Below are positions 37,275 through 46,564 of a stretch of 64,000 nt of DNA, piece by piece. The position numbers and the translations under genes are program-made. The first letter of the stretch is position 1; the number at the start of each line of letters is the position of its first letter. This stretch comes from Gillisella taibaishanensis (lineage in GTDB: Bacteria > Pseudomonadota > Alphaproteobacteria > Rhizobiales > Rhizobiaceae), in the NCBI RefSeq assembly GCF_001938985.1, contig NZ_MKIN01000018.1, forward strand, positions 1 to 64,000, given 5' to 3'. A model generated the notes under the pieces. It saw only the letters and a list, made by a program, of their open reading frames with translations. It had not been told where the DNA came from and did not search any database.

Positions 37275-37760
37275 ATGGAGTATGATGCAACATTTTTCGC
37301 CTTCGTCGGCCTCATTATCTTTCTTGGCCTGATCGCCTATTTGAAGGTTCCAGGCATGATGGCGAAGTCGCTCGACGAGCGCGCTGCCAACATCCGCGAC
37401 GAACTGGCTGAAGCCAAGCGCCTGCGCGAAGAAGCCCAGCAGCTGCTGGCCGAATATCGCGCCAAGCGTAAGGAAGCCGAAGCCGAGGCGCAGGCCATCG
37501 TTGCCGCCGCCGAACGCGAAGCCGCTGCCTTGACGGAGGAAGCTCGTCAGAAGACCGAGGAATTCGTCCAGCGCCGCAATGCGCTGTCGGAACAGAAGAT
37601 CAAGCAGGCCGAAACTGACGCCATCAATGCCGTGCGTTCCGCTGCCGTTGATCTCGCCGTATCTGCCGCTGAAACAATCCTGAAGCAGAAGGCTGATGCC
37701 CAACTGCAGTCTAGCCTGTTTGCCGCTTCGATCGGTGAAGTCAAAGGCCGCCTGAACTAA
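37275..37760 (+). CDS. atpF: ATP synthase F0 subunit b
   Basis: The N-terminal membrane helix (ATFFAFVGLIIFLGLIAYL) is followed by a charged coiled coil to residue ~160, typical of subunit b. 161 residues. The last gene of the operon: a GCCGGG/CCCGGC terminator follows within 45 bp. Confidence 0.97.
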   Translation: MEYDATFFAFVGLIIFLGLIAYLKVPGMMAKSLDERAANIRDELAEAKRLREEAQQLLAEYRAKRKEAEAEAQAIVAAAEREAAALTEEARQKTEEFVQRRNALSEQKIKQAETDAINAVRSAAVDLAVSAAETILKQKADAQLQSSLFAASIGEVKGRLN

Positions 37761-37800
37761 CGCACTACGCGGTTTGTAAAATAGCGTCGTTTAGAAAATA

Positions 37801-37826
37801 AAGCCGGGTTCTGCCCGGCTTTTTTG
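37801..37826 (+). terminator. Rho-independent terminator of the atp F0 operon
   Basis: AAGCCGGG-TTCT-GCCCGGCTT with a run of six or more T's ends the atpI-atpF operon 40 bp after its last stop. Confidence 0.9.
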
Positions 37827-37914
37827 TGTCTGGAGCTTTCTGAGATGGCGGCACTGGCGGAGGACGGCAGTCCGGACATGTTCTGATAATTAGGTTGGTT
37901 GACCGCGGACTGCG

Positions 37915-38604
37915 CTATTCCACGGCCTTTAACGAGCCGAAACTCATGCGATGCAGCGGGCAGGGGCCATGGTCGTCGATGGCCTTACGGTGGATCGCTG
38001 TGCCATAGCCCGCATGGATTTCGAAACCATAGGCGGGAAACACCAGCCCGGCCCGCGCCATCATCCGGTCCCGCGTCACCTTGGCGATGATAGAGGCGGC
38101 GGCGATAGAGAGCGAGCGGGCATCGCCTTTGATGACGGCGGTCGCCGTGCACTCTAGTCCCGGCGGTATGTCGCGGCCATCGCAAAAAAGATGGGCGGGT
38201 GTGACGGCGAGACCGGCTGCGGCGCGGCGCATGGCGTCGAGGCTTGCCTTGCGGATGTCACGTCGGTCGATGTGAGCGGCCCCGGATGAGGCGATCGATA
38301 TGGTGGCCGTCGCTATGATCTCGGCAAACAGCGCTTCGCGTCGGGCGGCGGTCAGTTTCTTCGAATCGTTCAGACCATCAGGAATGGCATCGGGATCAAG
38401 GATGACGGCGGCCGCAACAACCGGCCCGGCGAGTGGCCCTCGCCCAGCCTCGTCCGTACCCGCCACCGGCCAGACCCCTTTGCCCCGGGCAGCGAGTTCC
38501 AAGGCAAAATCCGGACCTGTCAGAAGCTCGGCCTCTGTCGGCCGCAGCAGGCCCCTGTTGATGTCGAAGAGATCAGGCATGTCGGGTGGTGAACGTTTGG
38601 GCAT
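37915..38604 (-). CDS. rnhB: Ribonuclease HII
   Basis: RNase HII removes single ribonucleotides and RNA primers from DNA hybrids. The D-E-D-D site is visible: [14 protein letters not shown] (DE), FCDGRD (D) and KVTRDR (D). [11 protein letters not shown] and [21 protein letters not shown] are family landmarks. Three Mets could start it (38652, 38604, 38580); 38604 ([11 protein letters not shown]) is chosen as a compromise. Convergent with atpF. Confidence 0.95.
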   Translation of the reverse strand: MPKRSPPDMPDLFDINRGLLRPTEAELLTGPDFALELAARGKGVWPVAGTDEAGRGPLAGPVVAAAVILDPDAIPDGLNDSKKLTAARREALFAEIIATATISIASSGAAHIDRRDIRKASLDAMRRAAAGLAVTPAHLFCDGRDIPPGLECTATAVIKGDARSLSIAAASIIAKVTRDRMMARAGLVFPAYGFEIHAGYGTAIHRKAIDDHGPCPLHRMSFGSLKAVE

Positions 38605-39065
38605 GCGGCAGACCTCGCACACCACCCGACTTGCTGCAAGCCCTTCCGGCATTGTCTGCTTCCTGTCGACAAAGGATGCCAGTTACATCCTTTGTCGGTC
38701 CATGGTCTTGCCCTGTCTGCGGCGGCAAACGACAGGTCAAGACGAAGGCAGGCGGCAGGCTTCGGCGTCGTCTTGCCGCAGGAACCGAAAGGGGTCGGCT
38801 GTTGCGGGCAAGAAGGTGACGCCGCGCCGGACGGACGGCCAAGGAAAGCCGTCCCGGCCTATCCGGGACACGCCTTGCGGCGGGCGACGCCCCGGAATGA
38901 CGTCAATTGAGGAAACTACGCAGCGAGTGTCGCAAGGAGGGCTTCCGGCTAGCTGAACGATCTTTAGCCCATGGCCTCAATCATCCGAACGTCCATTGGC
39001 CTCTTGCCGCTATTGTCGTCACAGTGCTGGACAAAATGTGCTGGGGCCAGCTTCCGGCACACCCA
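38605..39065. other. Region between rnhB and the radical SAM gene, with two inverted repeats
   Basis: No gene is supported. Close upstream of rnhB lie two dyads: CGACAAAGGATG/CATCCTTTGTCG (38667-38697, 12-bp perfect arms) and CTTGCCCTGTC/GACAGGTCAAG (38707-38741, one mismatch). The rest is GC-rich with no clear motif. Confidence 0.55.
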
Positions 39066-40223
39066 CTACAGCAGCGACAGCTGCACGCCGCTGCCGAAGG
39101 GTGGGGTGAACAGGTCGTCGCGCAATTGCATGCTGCGGCGGCCCATGCCGAGCCGCTTCGTGGCAATCTCGAAACGGCGGCTGATCTGCCAGGCATAAGG
39201 GCCTGTGCCTTTCATCCGCTTGCCGAACTCCGCGTCATAATCCTTGCCGTCGCGCATCGACCGTATCAGCGACATCACATGCCGGTAGCGGTCGGGATAA
39301 TGCTGCAGCAGCCAATCGCGAAACAGCGGGCTCACTTCCAGCGGCAGACGCAGCAGCACATAGCTGGCTTCGCTGGCACCAGCCGCCTTGGCGGCATCGA
39401 GTATCCGCTCGATCTCATGATCGTTGAGCGCCGGGATGATCGGCGACACCAGCACGCTGGTCGGAATGCCCGCCTCGGTAAGCTTCTTGATCGCCTCCAG
39501 CCGCTTTGATGGCGTTGCGGCACGCGGTTCCATCACCCGTGCCAGCTTGCGGTCCAGCGTCGTCACCGACATGCCGACTTTCGCCAAGCCCTTGTCGGCC
39601 ATCTCCGCAAGAATATCGATGTCGCGGGTGACAAGCGCCGATTTGGTGACGATCGCAACCGGATGGTTGGCGGCCTTCAACACCTCAAGCAATTGCCGCA
39701 TGATCCGCCAATCCTTTTCGATCGGCTGATAGGGATCGGTATTGGTGCCGATCGCCAGCGTCCGTGGCTTGTAGCCGGGCTTCGACAATTCCCGTTCCAG
39801 CAGCTTTGGCGCATCCGGCTTGGCAAATAGCTTTGCCTCGAAGTCCAGCCCCGGCGAAAGCCCCATATAGCTGTGGCTGGGCCGCGCGAAGCAATAGATG
39901 CAGCCATGCTCGCAGCCGCGATAAGGATTGACCGAGCGGTCGAAGGGAATGTCGGGGGAATCGTTGCGGGTGATTGCCGTCTTCGGCTTTTCCACCTGCA
40001 CTTCGGTGCGAAACGGCGGCAGGTCTTCAAGGCTTGCCCAGCCGTCATCGACCAGTTCGCGTTCCAGCACCTCGAACCGGCCGGACGGATTGAGGCCGGC
40101 GCCGCGCCCGCGTCTGCGGCCACCGTCAACCCGCAGCCCGGAGGCCGTCAGCAAGGCATCGGCAATGTCAGCCGTATTGGCAGGCTGGAAGGCAGCCTGC
40201 CCCACATCGTACAGTGCGGTCAT
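39066..40223 (-). CDS. PA0069-family radical SAM protein (SPL-like)
   Basis: The radical-SAM cluster motif is CEHGCIYC (Cys104, 108, 111) after SVNPYRG, which places it in the PA0069/spore-photoproduct-lyase-like group. The TIM-barrel core continues with LAIGTNTDPYQPIEK and VTKSALVTRDID. Substrate unknown; relatives are suspected DNA or nucleotide repair enzymes but this is unproven. The ATG at 40223 (MTALYDVG) is chosen over 40244. 385 residues. Confidence 0.92.
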   Translation of the reverse strand: MTALYDVGQAAFQPANTADIADALLTASGLRVDGGRRRGRGAGLNPSGRFEVLERELVDDGWASLEDLPPFRTEVQVEKPKTAITRNDSPDIPFDRSVNPYRGCEHGCIYCFARPSHSYMGLSPGLDFEAKLFAKPDAPKLLERELSKPGYKPRTLAIGTNTDPYQPIEKDWRIMRQLLEVLKAANHPVAIVTKSALVTRDIDILAEMADKGLAKVGMSVTTLDRKLARVMEPRAATPSKRLEAIKKLTEAGIPTSVLVSPIIPALNDHEIERILDAAKAAGASEASYVLLRLPLEVSPLFRDWLLQHYPDRYRHVMSLIRSMRDGKDYDAEFGKRMKGTGPYAWQISRRFEIATKRLGMGRRSMQLRDDLFTPPFGSGVQLSLL

Positions 40224-40473
40224 GTGAAACTCCTGACGGGCCAACGAGCCCTCTCATGGGCTTAGATTTAGCGCGCCAAAGAGAACAATGCAAGAACAAA
40301 ATCCGGAAACGTGCTGATCCCAGCAATTCGATACCGCGTGCGGAGGCTGCAATGGCCTCAAGTAAAACACCGATTTCCAAAGACGCCCAAGAGGTTGCCG
40401 GCCCTCAGATCAAATTGCGGTCAAGCATGGTTCGGCCGTGGTAAAGCATGAGGCCTTGCGATAAGACAGGAGC

Positions 40474-41007
40474 ATGTTGACAGTTCTTATCGAATGCCGT
40501 GACCAGGAAAGCGAATTGGCGCAGACCTTGACCACCCTTGTCGCCGGGGCGGTGGAAGGTCTGATTTGCGACGTGGTTATTCTCGACCATGGCTCGAATG
40601 ATGGCACCGCACGGTTAGCCGACGCCGCCGGCTGCCGGTTTCATCGTGATTGGGATCTACGTGACATCGTCGCTGCGGCCCGCGGCGAATGGCTGCTGCT
40701 GATCGAGCCGGGCGCGCGCCCCTCTCTCGGCTGGATCGAGGAAACCGCCGAATATATCGCGCTCAACACCGCGCCCGCTCGCTTCGTGCCGTCGCGGCAT
40801 CATAAGCCGTCGCTGCTGCGCCGGATCATCCGCCGCTATCCGCCGCTGGAACGCGGGCTGCTGTTGCGCAAAAGCCAGGCGCAGGCTCTCGCCAAGCCGG
40901 ATACGACGTTGGCGGATCTGGTCGCGGGCCTGCGGATGAAGGTACTGACAAGCGAAATCGTGCCGGCCTGGGCCGCGCGGGCGGCAAGGGCCGAGCAGAA
41001 AGTCTGA
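40474..41007 (+). CDS. Glycosyltransferase-2-like protein
   Basis: A short GT-A-like fold: MLTVLIECRDQE at the start and the nucleotide-binding turn VVILDHGSNDGTARLADAAG. A classical DxD motif is not obvious (LLIEPGARPSLGWIEE takes its place), and at 177 residues it is shorter than a full GT2 enzyme, so it may be catalytically altered or act on a small substrate. No membrane helix. It is convergent with moaB. Confidence 0.75.
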   Translation: MLTVLIECRDQESELAQTLTTLVAGAVEGLICDVVILDHGSNDGTARLADAAGCRFHRDWDLRDIVAAARGEWLLLIEPGARPSLGWIEETAEYIALNTAPARFVPSRHHKPSLLRRIIRRYPPLERGLLLRKSQAQALAKPDTTLADLVAGLRMKVLTSEIVPAWAARAARAEQKV

Positions 41008-41021
41008 GGATACTAACGGGT

Positions 41022-41570
41022 TCAGCTTTTGCCGCGCTTGAGATGCTCGTCGAGCCGCGGCATGATTTCCACGAAGTTGCAGGGCTGGTGGCGATAGTCG
41101 AGTTGCTGGCCGAGAATGCCGTCCCAGGCGTCCTTGCAGGCGCCGGGAGAGCCCGGCAGCACGAACACAAAAGTGCCGTTCATGAGCCCGGCCGTGGCCC
41201 GTGACTGGATAGTCGAGGTGCCGATCTTGTCATAGGAGATCCGGTGGAAGATGGCGGAAAATCCGTCCATCCGCTTTTCAAACAGCGGTTCCAATGCCTC
41301 AGGCGTGACATCGCGGCCGGTAAAGCCGGTCCCTCCTGTGGTGATGACGACATCGACATCCTGCGACAGGCTCCAGGCGCGCACCTGATTGGCGATCCGC
41401 TCGGCATCGTCGGTGACGATGGCGCGGTCGATCAGCCTGTGCCCTGCGGTAGAGATCCGGTCAGTCAGCACATCGCCGGATTTGTCGTCGGCGAGCGTGC
41501 GGGTGTCGGACACGGTCATCACGGCAATGCCGAGGGGGATGAACGCTCGAGTATCGGAAGCTCCGGACAT
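41022..41570 (-). CDS. moaB: Molybdenum cofactor biosynthesis protein MoaB
   Basis: MoaB/MogA-fold protein for adenylylation of molybdopterin. Landmarks are VMTVSDTRTLADDKSGDVL, VDVVITTGGTGFTGRDVTPEAL and FVLPGSPGACKDAWD. 182 residues is typical. It starts 1 bp after the ispE stop, so translation may be coupled. Other moa genes are not in the window. Confidence 0.95.
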   Translation of the reverse strand: MSGASDTRAFIPLGIAVMTVSDTRTLADDKSGDVLTDRISTAGHRLIDRAIVTDDAERIANQVRAWSLSQDVDVVITTGGTGFTGRDVTPEALEPLFEKRMDGFSAIFHRISYDKIGTSTIQSRATAGLMNGTFVFVLPGSPGACKDAWDGILGQQLDYRHQPCNFVEIMPRLDEHLKRGKS

Positions 41571-41571
41571 G

Positions 41572-42498
41572 TCAGGTCTCCGCTAGAAATTGTGCAGTTG
41601 GTTTCGTCACTGATGATGCTGAAATGGTCTGGCCAGCCTGAAAATACCAGTCCGGCTTTTCAGAAAGAAGCGTCTTTTCGGCGGCCAACGCGGCTGCCCT
41701 GTTTGCATAAAGGCCGAAGCAGCTCGCACCTGACCCGGACATCCGCACCATCAGCGGCCCGGTCCGGGCGATCATCTGGCAGAGGTCACCGATCTCGGGG
41801 CAGAGGCTTTCGGCAACGGGCTGCAAGTCGTTGCGCAGACTTTTCAGTGTTGCGATCCATTCGGCTGGATCATGACCTGCTGGCAGTGCGCCGATTGGTG
41901 GATTGTCACGCCGGGTCAGGGCCTTGAAGATCGCCGGCGTCGAGACGCTCTTCAGCGGATTGCCGATGACCAGGCCAAAGTGCGGCATGGTCGCCAAAGG
42001 CGTGAGGTCTTCGCCTATCCCTTGCGCCCTGAGCGGCACGCCGGCGAGGCACATGGGCACGTCGGCCCCAAGCGATAGCGCGAGATCCTGAAGGGTATGC
42101 GGCGCAAGGGTCACGTCCCAAAGCTTCAGCAGGACCCGCAGCGTCGCGGCGGCATCGGCAGAGCCGCCACCGATGCCGGCGGCAACCGGCAAAGTTTTAT
42201 CAAGGGTAATCGCCACCGGTGGCGCGGCCTGACCAGCCCCAAGGCAAGCAGCCCGCAGCAGGTCGCGCGCCTTGAGCACGAGGTTGCCGGACGGATTGTC
42301 GTTCGCCAATAGCGGGGCAAACCGCCCGACAAGCGTAAAAGCATCCTGGGCGGCCGACTCCACGGTGATCGTGTCGCCATAGTCAGCGAAAGTCACCAGA
42401 CTGTCGAGGAGGTGATAGCCGTCGGCCCTGCGACCGGTGACATGCAGTGCAAGATTAAGCTTTGCCGCCGCCATCTCTCGATATGCCGTCGCCTGCAT
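41572..42498 (-). CDS. ispE: 4-diphosphocytidyl-2-C-methyl-D-erythritol kinase IspE
   Basis: IspE phosphorylates CDP-methylerythritol in the non-mevalonate (MEP) isoprenoid pathway. The GHMP-kinase motifs are AAAKLNLALHVTGRRADGYH (near residues 10-29), the P-loop PVAAGIGGGSADA (104-116) and the C-terminal VRMSGSGASCFGLY. 308 residues. It lies between moaB and a secreted TPR gene. Confidence 0.96.
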   Translation of the reverse strand: MQATAYREMAAAKLNLALHVTGRRADGYHLLDSLVTFADYGDTITVESAAQDAFTLVGRFAPLLANDNPSGNLVLKARDLLRAACLGAGQAAPPVAITLDKTLPVAAGIGGGSADAAATLRVLLKLWDVTLAPHTLQDLALSLGADVPMCLAGVPLRAQGIGEDLTPLATMPHFGLVIGNPLKSVSTPAIFKALTRRDNPPIGALPAGHDPAEWIATLKSLRNDLQPVAESLCPEIGDLCQMIARTGPLMVRMSGSGASCFGLYANRAAALAAEKTLLSEKPDWYFQAGQTISASSVTKPTAQFLAET

Positions 42499-42569
42499 GA
42501 CGTCTTCGCCCTCTTGCTCCTGCCGATAGCGTCTCGCCCCTGGCTTGGTTTGTCAGGGGCGAGCGCGGA

Positions 42570-44663
42570 TCAGGATTTCTTCTCGGGCTGATCGGAGGCC
42601 GGCGGCGTGGCGGGAGCCGGTGCTGGAGCGGGTTCTGGGGCCTTGTCCATCGGCTTGTTCGGCTCCGGAGCCTGCGGCTGAACCGGAGAATCTGCCGGTG
42701 GCTTTGCCGGAATTTCCGCAGGTGCAGGTGCAGGCGTCGTTGTCGGAGCCTTCGGCGTCTCCGCACCCGGAGCTGGTGGCTCGGCCGGAGCAGCAGGTGG
42801 CGTTGCCGGTGGGGCAGGTTGAGCCGGTGCTGTCGTCTGGGCGGGTGCCGAAGGCGCAGGTGCTGCCGGCGGGGTCGCATCGGCGGCCGATGTTGCCGGC
42901 AGATCCGGCAGACCCTTTTCCAGCTTTTCCTGGACGGCAGTGATCAGTTCCGGCTCCGGCTTGAAGGCCAGAACCTGGCGCCACTGGAAGGTGGCTTCCA
43001 GCTTGCGGCCGACGCGCCAATAGGCATCGCCGAGATGGTCGTTGATGGTGGCGTCGCCCGCCTTCAGCTGCACGGCGCGTTCCAGTTCTTCGACCGCGTC
43101 GTCGAACCTGCCGAGCCGGTAATAGGCCCAGCCGAGCGAATCGACGATGTAGCCGTCATCAGGCTTCAGCTCCACGGCCTTCTTGATCATATCAAGGCCT
43201 TCCTGGAGATTGCGGTTCATGTCCACCCAGGAATAGCCGAGATAGTTGAGAACCTGCGGCTGCTGCGGATTGAGTTCCAGCGCCTTGCGGAAATTGGGCT
43301 CGGCCTGGTCCCACTTCTTCAGTCGCTCATAGGCAATGCCGCGCTGGAAGAACACAGGCCACTGGTTCTTGCCCGGCGCAGGGCCGATGATCTCGGCTGC
43401 CTTGTCGTAATTAGCAGCCATCTCAGCGTAGTCCTTGGCGTCGGACAGGACGCTGCCATAGGCGAGATAGCTTCTGATATCCTGCGGGTCGGAGGCGATC
43501 AGCGACTTCAGATGCGCCTTCGATTCCTCCACCTTGCCGGCTTCTGCCAGCGCAAGGCCCAGCTGCATTTCCGAAATCCGCCGCATCGGCGAATCGGCGG
43601 GCACCTGCTTGTAGAGCGAAATGGCGAGATCGTTCTGCTTGTTGCCCTCGGCGATGCCGCCGAGCATGATCAATGCATCGGCGCTGTCGGGGTCGAGCGC
43701 GCGCGACAGCTGAAGGTAGAGCGCAACGGTGTCCTGGGCGCCCTGGCGGTTCAGCGCACCACCGATGGAAAACAGCACGGAGGCAGCACCTTCATTGGCG
43801 GTCGCTACCTGTGGCTTGATGTCTTCGCCCTTTTCGACGCGCTCGCGCATCGCCTTGAAGGGGGGGTAATTGTTCAGCACTTCATCGCCTGCTGCCAGAG
43901 CATCGAGCGCCTGGCGCTTGTTGCCGGCCTTGGCTTCCAGTGTGGCGAGCGCCATGACAGAGCGCAGGAAGGTATCGGGCGCGGTCGCACCGCCTTCGCG
44001 GTCGGTGATCACGTTGCTCAGATAGCTGCGCGCCCGGGCTTGATCGCCGATAGCGGCAGCCATGACGCCGGAATTGTAATTCTTGAAGATCCCGTACCAG
44101 GCCGGACCCTTCAGCTTGTCCAGATCGGACAGCGCTTCCTTGCCGCGGCCGGCGCCCATCTTTGCCCAGGCGGTCAGGAGCGCGTTGGTGAGACGGTCGA
44201 GATCGTTAGGACCCTTATAGGCCAGGATCTTTTCGGCGGCGCGGTAATTCTTGGATTTGATGGCATCGAGCCCGCGCACGATGGCGGTGACCCGCTCGAC
44301 AGCCTGATCCTTGCGCAACTCGGTGGCAAATTTCGCGCCTTCTTCAAAGCGGCCAGCCATCAGCAGCGACAGCATCAGGCTTTCGCGGATTTCCAGGTCC
44401 TGTGGCTCGAAGCGCAGCGCCTTCTGGTAGAGCGCCACCGCCATCGAGAAGTCCCGGTCGGTATTGGCCGTGCGGGCTGCCAGATAAGCGCCTGAAATCG
44501 TATCGACGTCGTCGATATCGAAGCCTTCGACCATGGGTTTGGCCGGTTCTGCCGCCATCACCACCGAGGACATCAGAGGAGACGGGAGGACGCTGCCGCC
44601 AAAAGACACCAGAAGCAGGAGCGCGGTGCCCGAGAGGAAGCGTTTGGCAAAGATCTGCCGCAT
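42570..44663 (-). CDS. Exported tetratricopeptide-repeat protein
   Basis: A signal peptide (MRQIFAKRFLSGTALLLLVS, AAEP cleavage near 38) is followed by many TPR helices from ~45 to ~575, with clear units such as YLAYGSVLSDAKDYAEMAAN and LGWAYYRLGRFDDAVEELE. The last ~100 residues are Pro/Ala/Glu-rich and probably disordered. It may be a periplasmic scaffold for envelope assembly; the binding partner is unknown. A Met five residues earlier (44678) is an alternative start. 697 residues. Confidence 0.9.
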   Translation of the reverse strand: MRQIFAKRFLSGTALLLLVSFGGSVLPSPLMSSVVMAAEPAKPMVEGFDIDDVDTISGAYLAARTANTDRDFSMAVALYQKALRFEPQDLEIRESLMLSLLMAGRFEEGAKFATELRKDQAVERVTAIVRGLDAIKSKNYRAAEKILAYKGPNDLDRLTNALLTAWAKMGAGRGKEALSDLDKLKGPAWYGIFKNYNSGVMAAAIGDQARARSYLSNVITDREGGATAPDTFLRSVMALATLEAKAGNKRQALDALAAGDEVLNNYPPFKAMRERVEKGEDIKPQVATANEGAASVLFSIGGALNRQGAQDTVALYLQLSRALDPDSADALIMLGGIAEGNKQNDLAISLYKQVPADSPMRRISEMQLGLALAEAGKVEESKAHLKSLIASDPQDIRSYLAYGSVLSDAKDYAEMAANYDKAAEIIGPAPGKNQWPVFFQRGIAYERLKKWDQAEPNFRKALELNPQQPQVLNYLGYSWVDMNRNLQEGLDMIKKAVELKPDDGYIVDSLGWAYYRLGRFDDAVEELERAVQLKAGDATINDHLGDAYWRVGRKLEATFQWRQVLAFKPEPELITAVQEKLEKGLPDLPATSAADATPPAAPAPSAPAQTTAPAQPAPPATPPAAPAEPPAPGAETPKAPTTTPAPAPAEIPAKPPADSPVQPQAPEPNKPMDKAPEPAPAPAPATPPASDQPEKKS

Positions 44664-44890
44664 GAAGAAGCCTTTCAACCAATGTCACCGGCCATCAGGG
44701 CCGGATCGGGCAACCAGAGTGACCGGCTCAAGGCCGGATCGGAAACGTCAGCAGCCGGCCATTCGACTCGGCAGCGATTGCCGCTGCCGATTCGCTGACA
44801 CCGAAGCCTAGATGTAAGAGCCTTGCCCCCACGTGACCAGTCGATCTGATGGCAACAGCATGGCTTTTTTGCGTGAATGGCATAAAAATT

Positions 44891-45907
44891 TCAGCTGACC
44901 CGCTCGATGCAGAAATCGATCACGTCCATCAGCGCATCCTTCCATTCGCCACCGGGAACGGAGGCCAGCGCATCGCGCGCGACATCGCCATAGTGCACGG
45001 CCCGGGCCACGGTATCGGACAGGCCATTGTATTTGGTGATCAGGCCCATGGCCTTTTCCAGATTGGCGTCGTCGCTCTTGCCGCCCTCGATCGCTTCGCG
45101 CCAGAAGGTGCGCTCGGCCTCGTTGCCGCGCCGGTAAGCGAGAATGACGGGCAGCGTGATCTTGCCTTCGCGGAAATCGTCGCCGGTATTCTTGCCGAGA
45201 TCGGCAACCTTGCCGCCATAATCCAGGGCATCGTCGACCAGCTGGAAGGCGAGACCAAGATTCATCCCGTAGGATTTCAGCGCATTACGGGCTGCCTTGT
45301 CCGTGCCGGCCACGATCGGGCCGACTTCGGCGGCGGCGGCAAACAGGGCGGCCGTCTTGGCGCGGATCACCGACTGGTAATCGTCTTCGGTTGTTTCCAT
45401 GTTCTTGGCGACGGACAGCTGCAGTACTTCGCCTTCGGCAATCACGGAGGCGGCGGACGACAACACGTCGAGCGCTTCGAGCGAGCCGACCTCGACCATC
45501 ATCCGGAAGGCCTGGCCGAGCAGGAAGTCGCCAACCAGCACGCTCGCCTGATTGCCCCAGATCATCCGGGCGGTGGATTTGCCGCGCCTGAGATCGCTTT
45601 CGTCGACGACGTCGTCATGCAGAAGCGTGGCGGTATGCATGAACTCTACGCTGGTGGCGAGCTTGATATGGCCTTCGCCTTCATAGCCGAACATGGCGGC
45701 AGAGGCGAGCGTCAGCATTGGCCGCAGCCGCTTGCCACCCGATGAAATCAGATGGTTGGCGACTTCCGGAATCATCTGGACGTCGGATCCGGCCTTGGAC
45801 AGGATCAACTGGTTGACCCGTTCCATGCCGCTTCGGGTCAGGTCCACCAGCGGCTGCACCGAGGCCTGTCTGTTCTTTTTATCACCAAGCGGTATCACTG
45901 CGCCCAA
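44891..45907 (-). CDS. Octaprenyl/decaprenyl diphosphate synthase (trans-polyprenyl synthase)
   Basis: The enzyme elongates FPP with IPP to make the quinone side chain. The first Asp-rich motif is LLHDDVVDESDLRRG (Asp98-102) and the second is QLVDDALDYGG near 225; the latter has a Gly where the usual last Asp would be. Alphaproteobacteria make mostly Q10, so a decaprenyl product is likely, but chain length is inferred. The start appears to be TTG (MGAVIPLG) with AGGAG 9 bases upstream. 338 residues. Confidence 0.92.
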   Translation of the reverse strand: MGAVIPLGDKKNRQASVQPLVDLTRSGMERVNQLILSKAGSDVQMIPEVANHLISSGGKRLRPMLTLASAAMFGYEGEGHIKLATSVEFMHTATLLHDDVVDESDLRRGKSTARMIWGNQASVLVGDFLLGQAFRMMVEVGSLEALDVLSSAASVIAEGEVLQLSVAKNMETTEDDYQSVIRAKTAALFAAAAEVGPIVAGTDKAARNALKSYGMNLGLAFQLVDDALDYGGKVADLGKNTGDDFREGKITLPVILAYRRGNEAERTFWREAIEGGKSDDANLEKAMGLITKYNGLSDTVARAVHYGDVARDALASVPGGEWKDALMDVIDFCIERVS

Positions 45908-46333
45908 CTGTCCGGACTCCTGTCTCTTCCTGTCTTAAAGGCGGCCCGCTGCTCCTGCCGGCCCTGGTTTGATCAGGGCGTTGCACGGCGGCTCTTGCCT
46001 CCTCCATCCCGCGGCACGACGAAATTCCGATCCCGACCGGTCCGAACTGTCATGCCGCAGCGCTGCCCCAACTTACGGTGTTTTTTTCGGCCTGTCGCGC
46101 AATCAAGCGGGCCTTTCGCAAAAAATCGGGACATAATGCTGGGCAGACCATAAAAAGCCCTTGGCAAGGCGGCAAGAGCGTAATTCTGCTGTCCCGGAAA
46201 TTTGATGTCGCACCGGCCCGAAAAGTGCGTAGCGGTTTTCGGATAAGCCGATGCGCAAGAGAAGCACCGGCCCGAAAAGTGCGTAGCGGTTTTCGGATGA
46301 GACAAAGACAAAGAAAGAAGGATCAGAGATCGC
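45908..46333. other. Region between divergent polyprenyl synthase and DUF2007 genes
   Basis: 426 bases without a gene. They hold two direct repeat units (46210-46299). An internal stretch (46080-46130) is AT-rich and may contain promoters, but no pair is convincing. Confidence 0.6.
46210..46299. repeat. Two direct copies of the AAAAGTGCGTAGCGGTTTT element
   Basis: Two 36-base units (46210-46245 and 46264-46299) read GCACCGGCCCGAAAAGTGCG followed by TAGCGGTTTTCGGAT and are nearly identical. They share the 19-base core with the array at 2839-3000, but the arms differ (CCGAAAA/TTTTCGG instead of GCATTCCC/GGGAATGC). Confidence 0.85.
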
Positions 46334-46564
46334 ATGCATGAGCTCATTCGCACCAATGACGCCGTTCTGCTGTCTTTCGCGCAAAGCCTGATGAAGGATG
46401 CCGGGATCGAGAGCCTGATTGCCGATCAGTCGATGAGCATTCTCGAAGGTTCGCTCGGGCTTTTGCCACGCCGCTTTCTGGTGGAGAGCGACCGGGCGCA
46501 GGAGGCGCGCCGCATTCTGATCGATGCTGGCCTCGGCCATGAGCTGCGTGAGGCATCTCAATGA
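46334..46564 (+). CDS. DUF2007 small protein
   Basis: A 76-residue ferredoxin-like-fold protein of the DUF2007 family (MHELIRTNDAVLLSFAQSLM, then RRFLVESDRAQEARRILIDAG). Such proteins are suspected to bind small ligands or signal; nothing is proven. The TGA overlaps the ATG of the methyltransferase gene, so the two are translationally coupled. Confidence 0.88.
   Translation: MHELIRTNDAVLLSFAQSLMKDAGIESLIADQSMSILEGSLGLLPRRFLVESDRAQEARRILIDAGLGHELREASQ

Noticed and set aside
38586..38956. Open frames antisense to and upstream of rnhB
   Set aside because: One is the shadow of rnhB; the other has random-looking Arg-rich sequence with no start signal.
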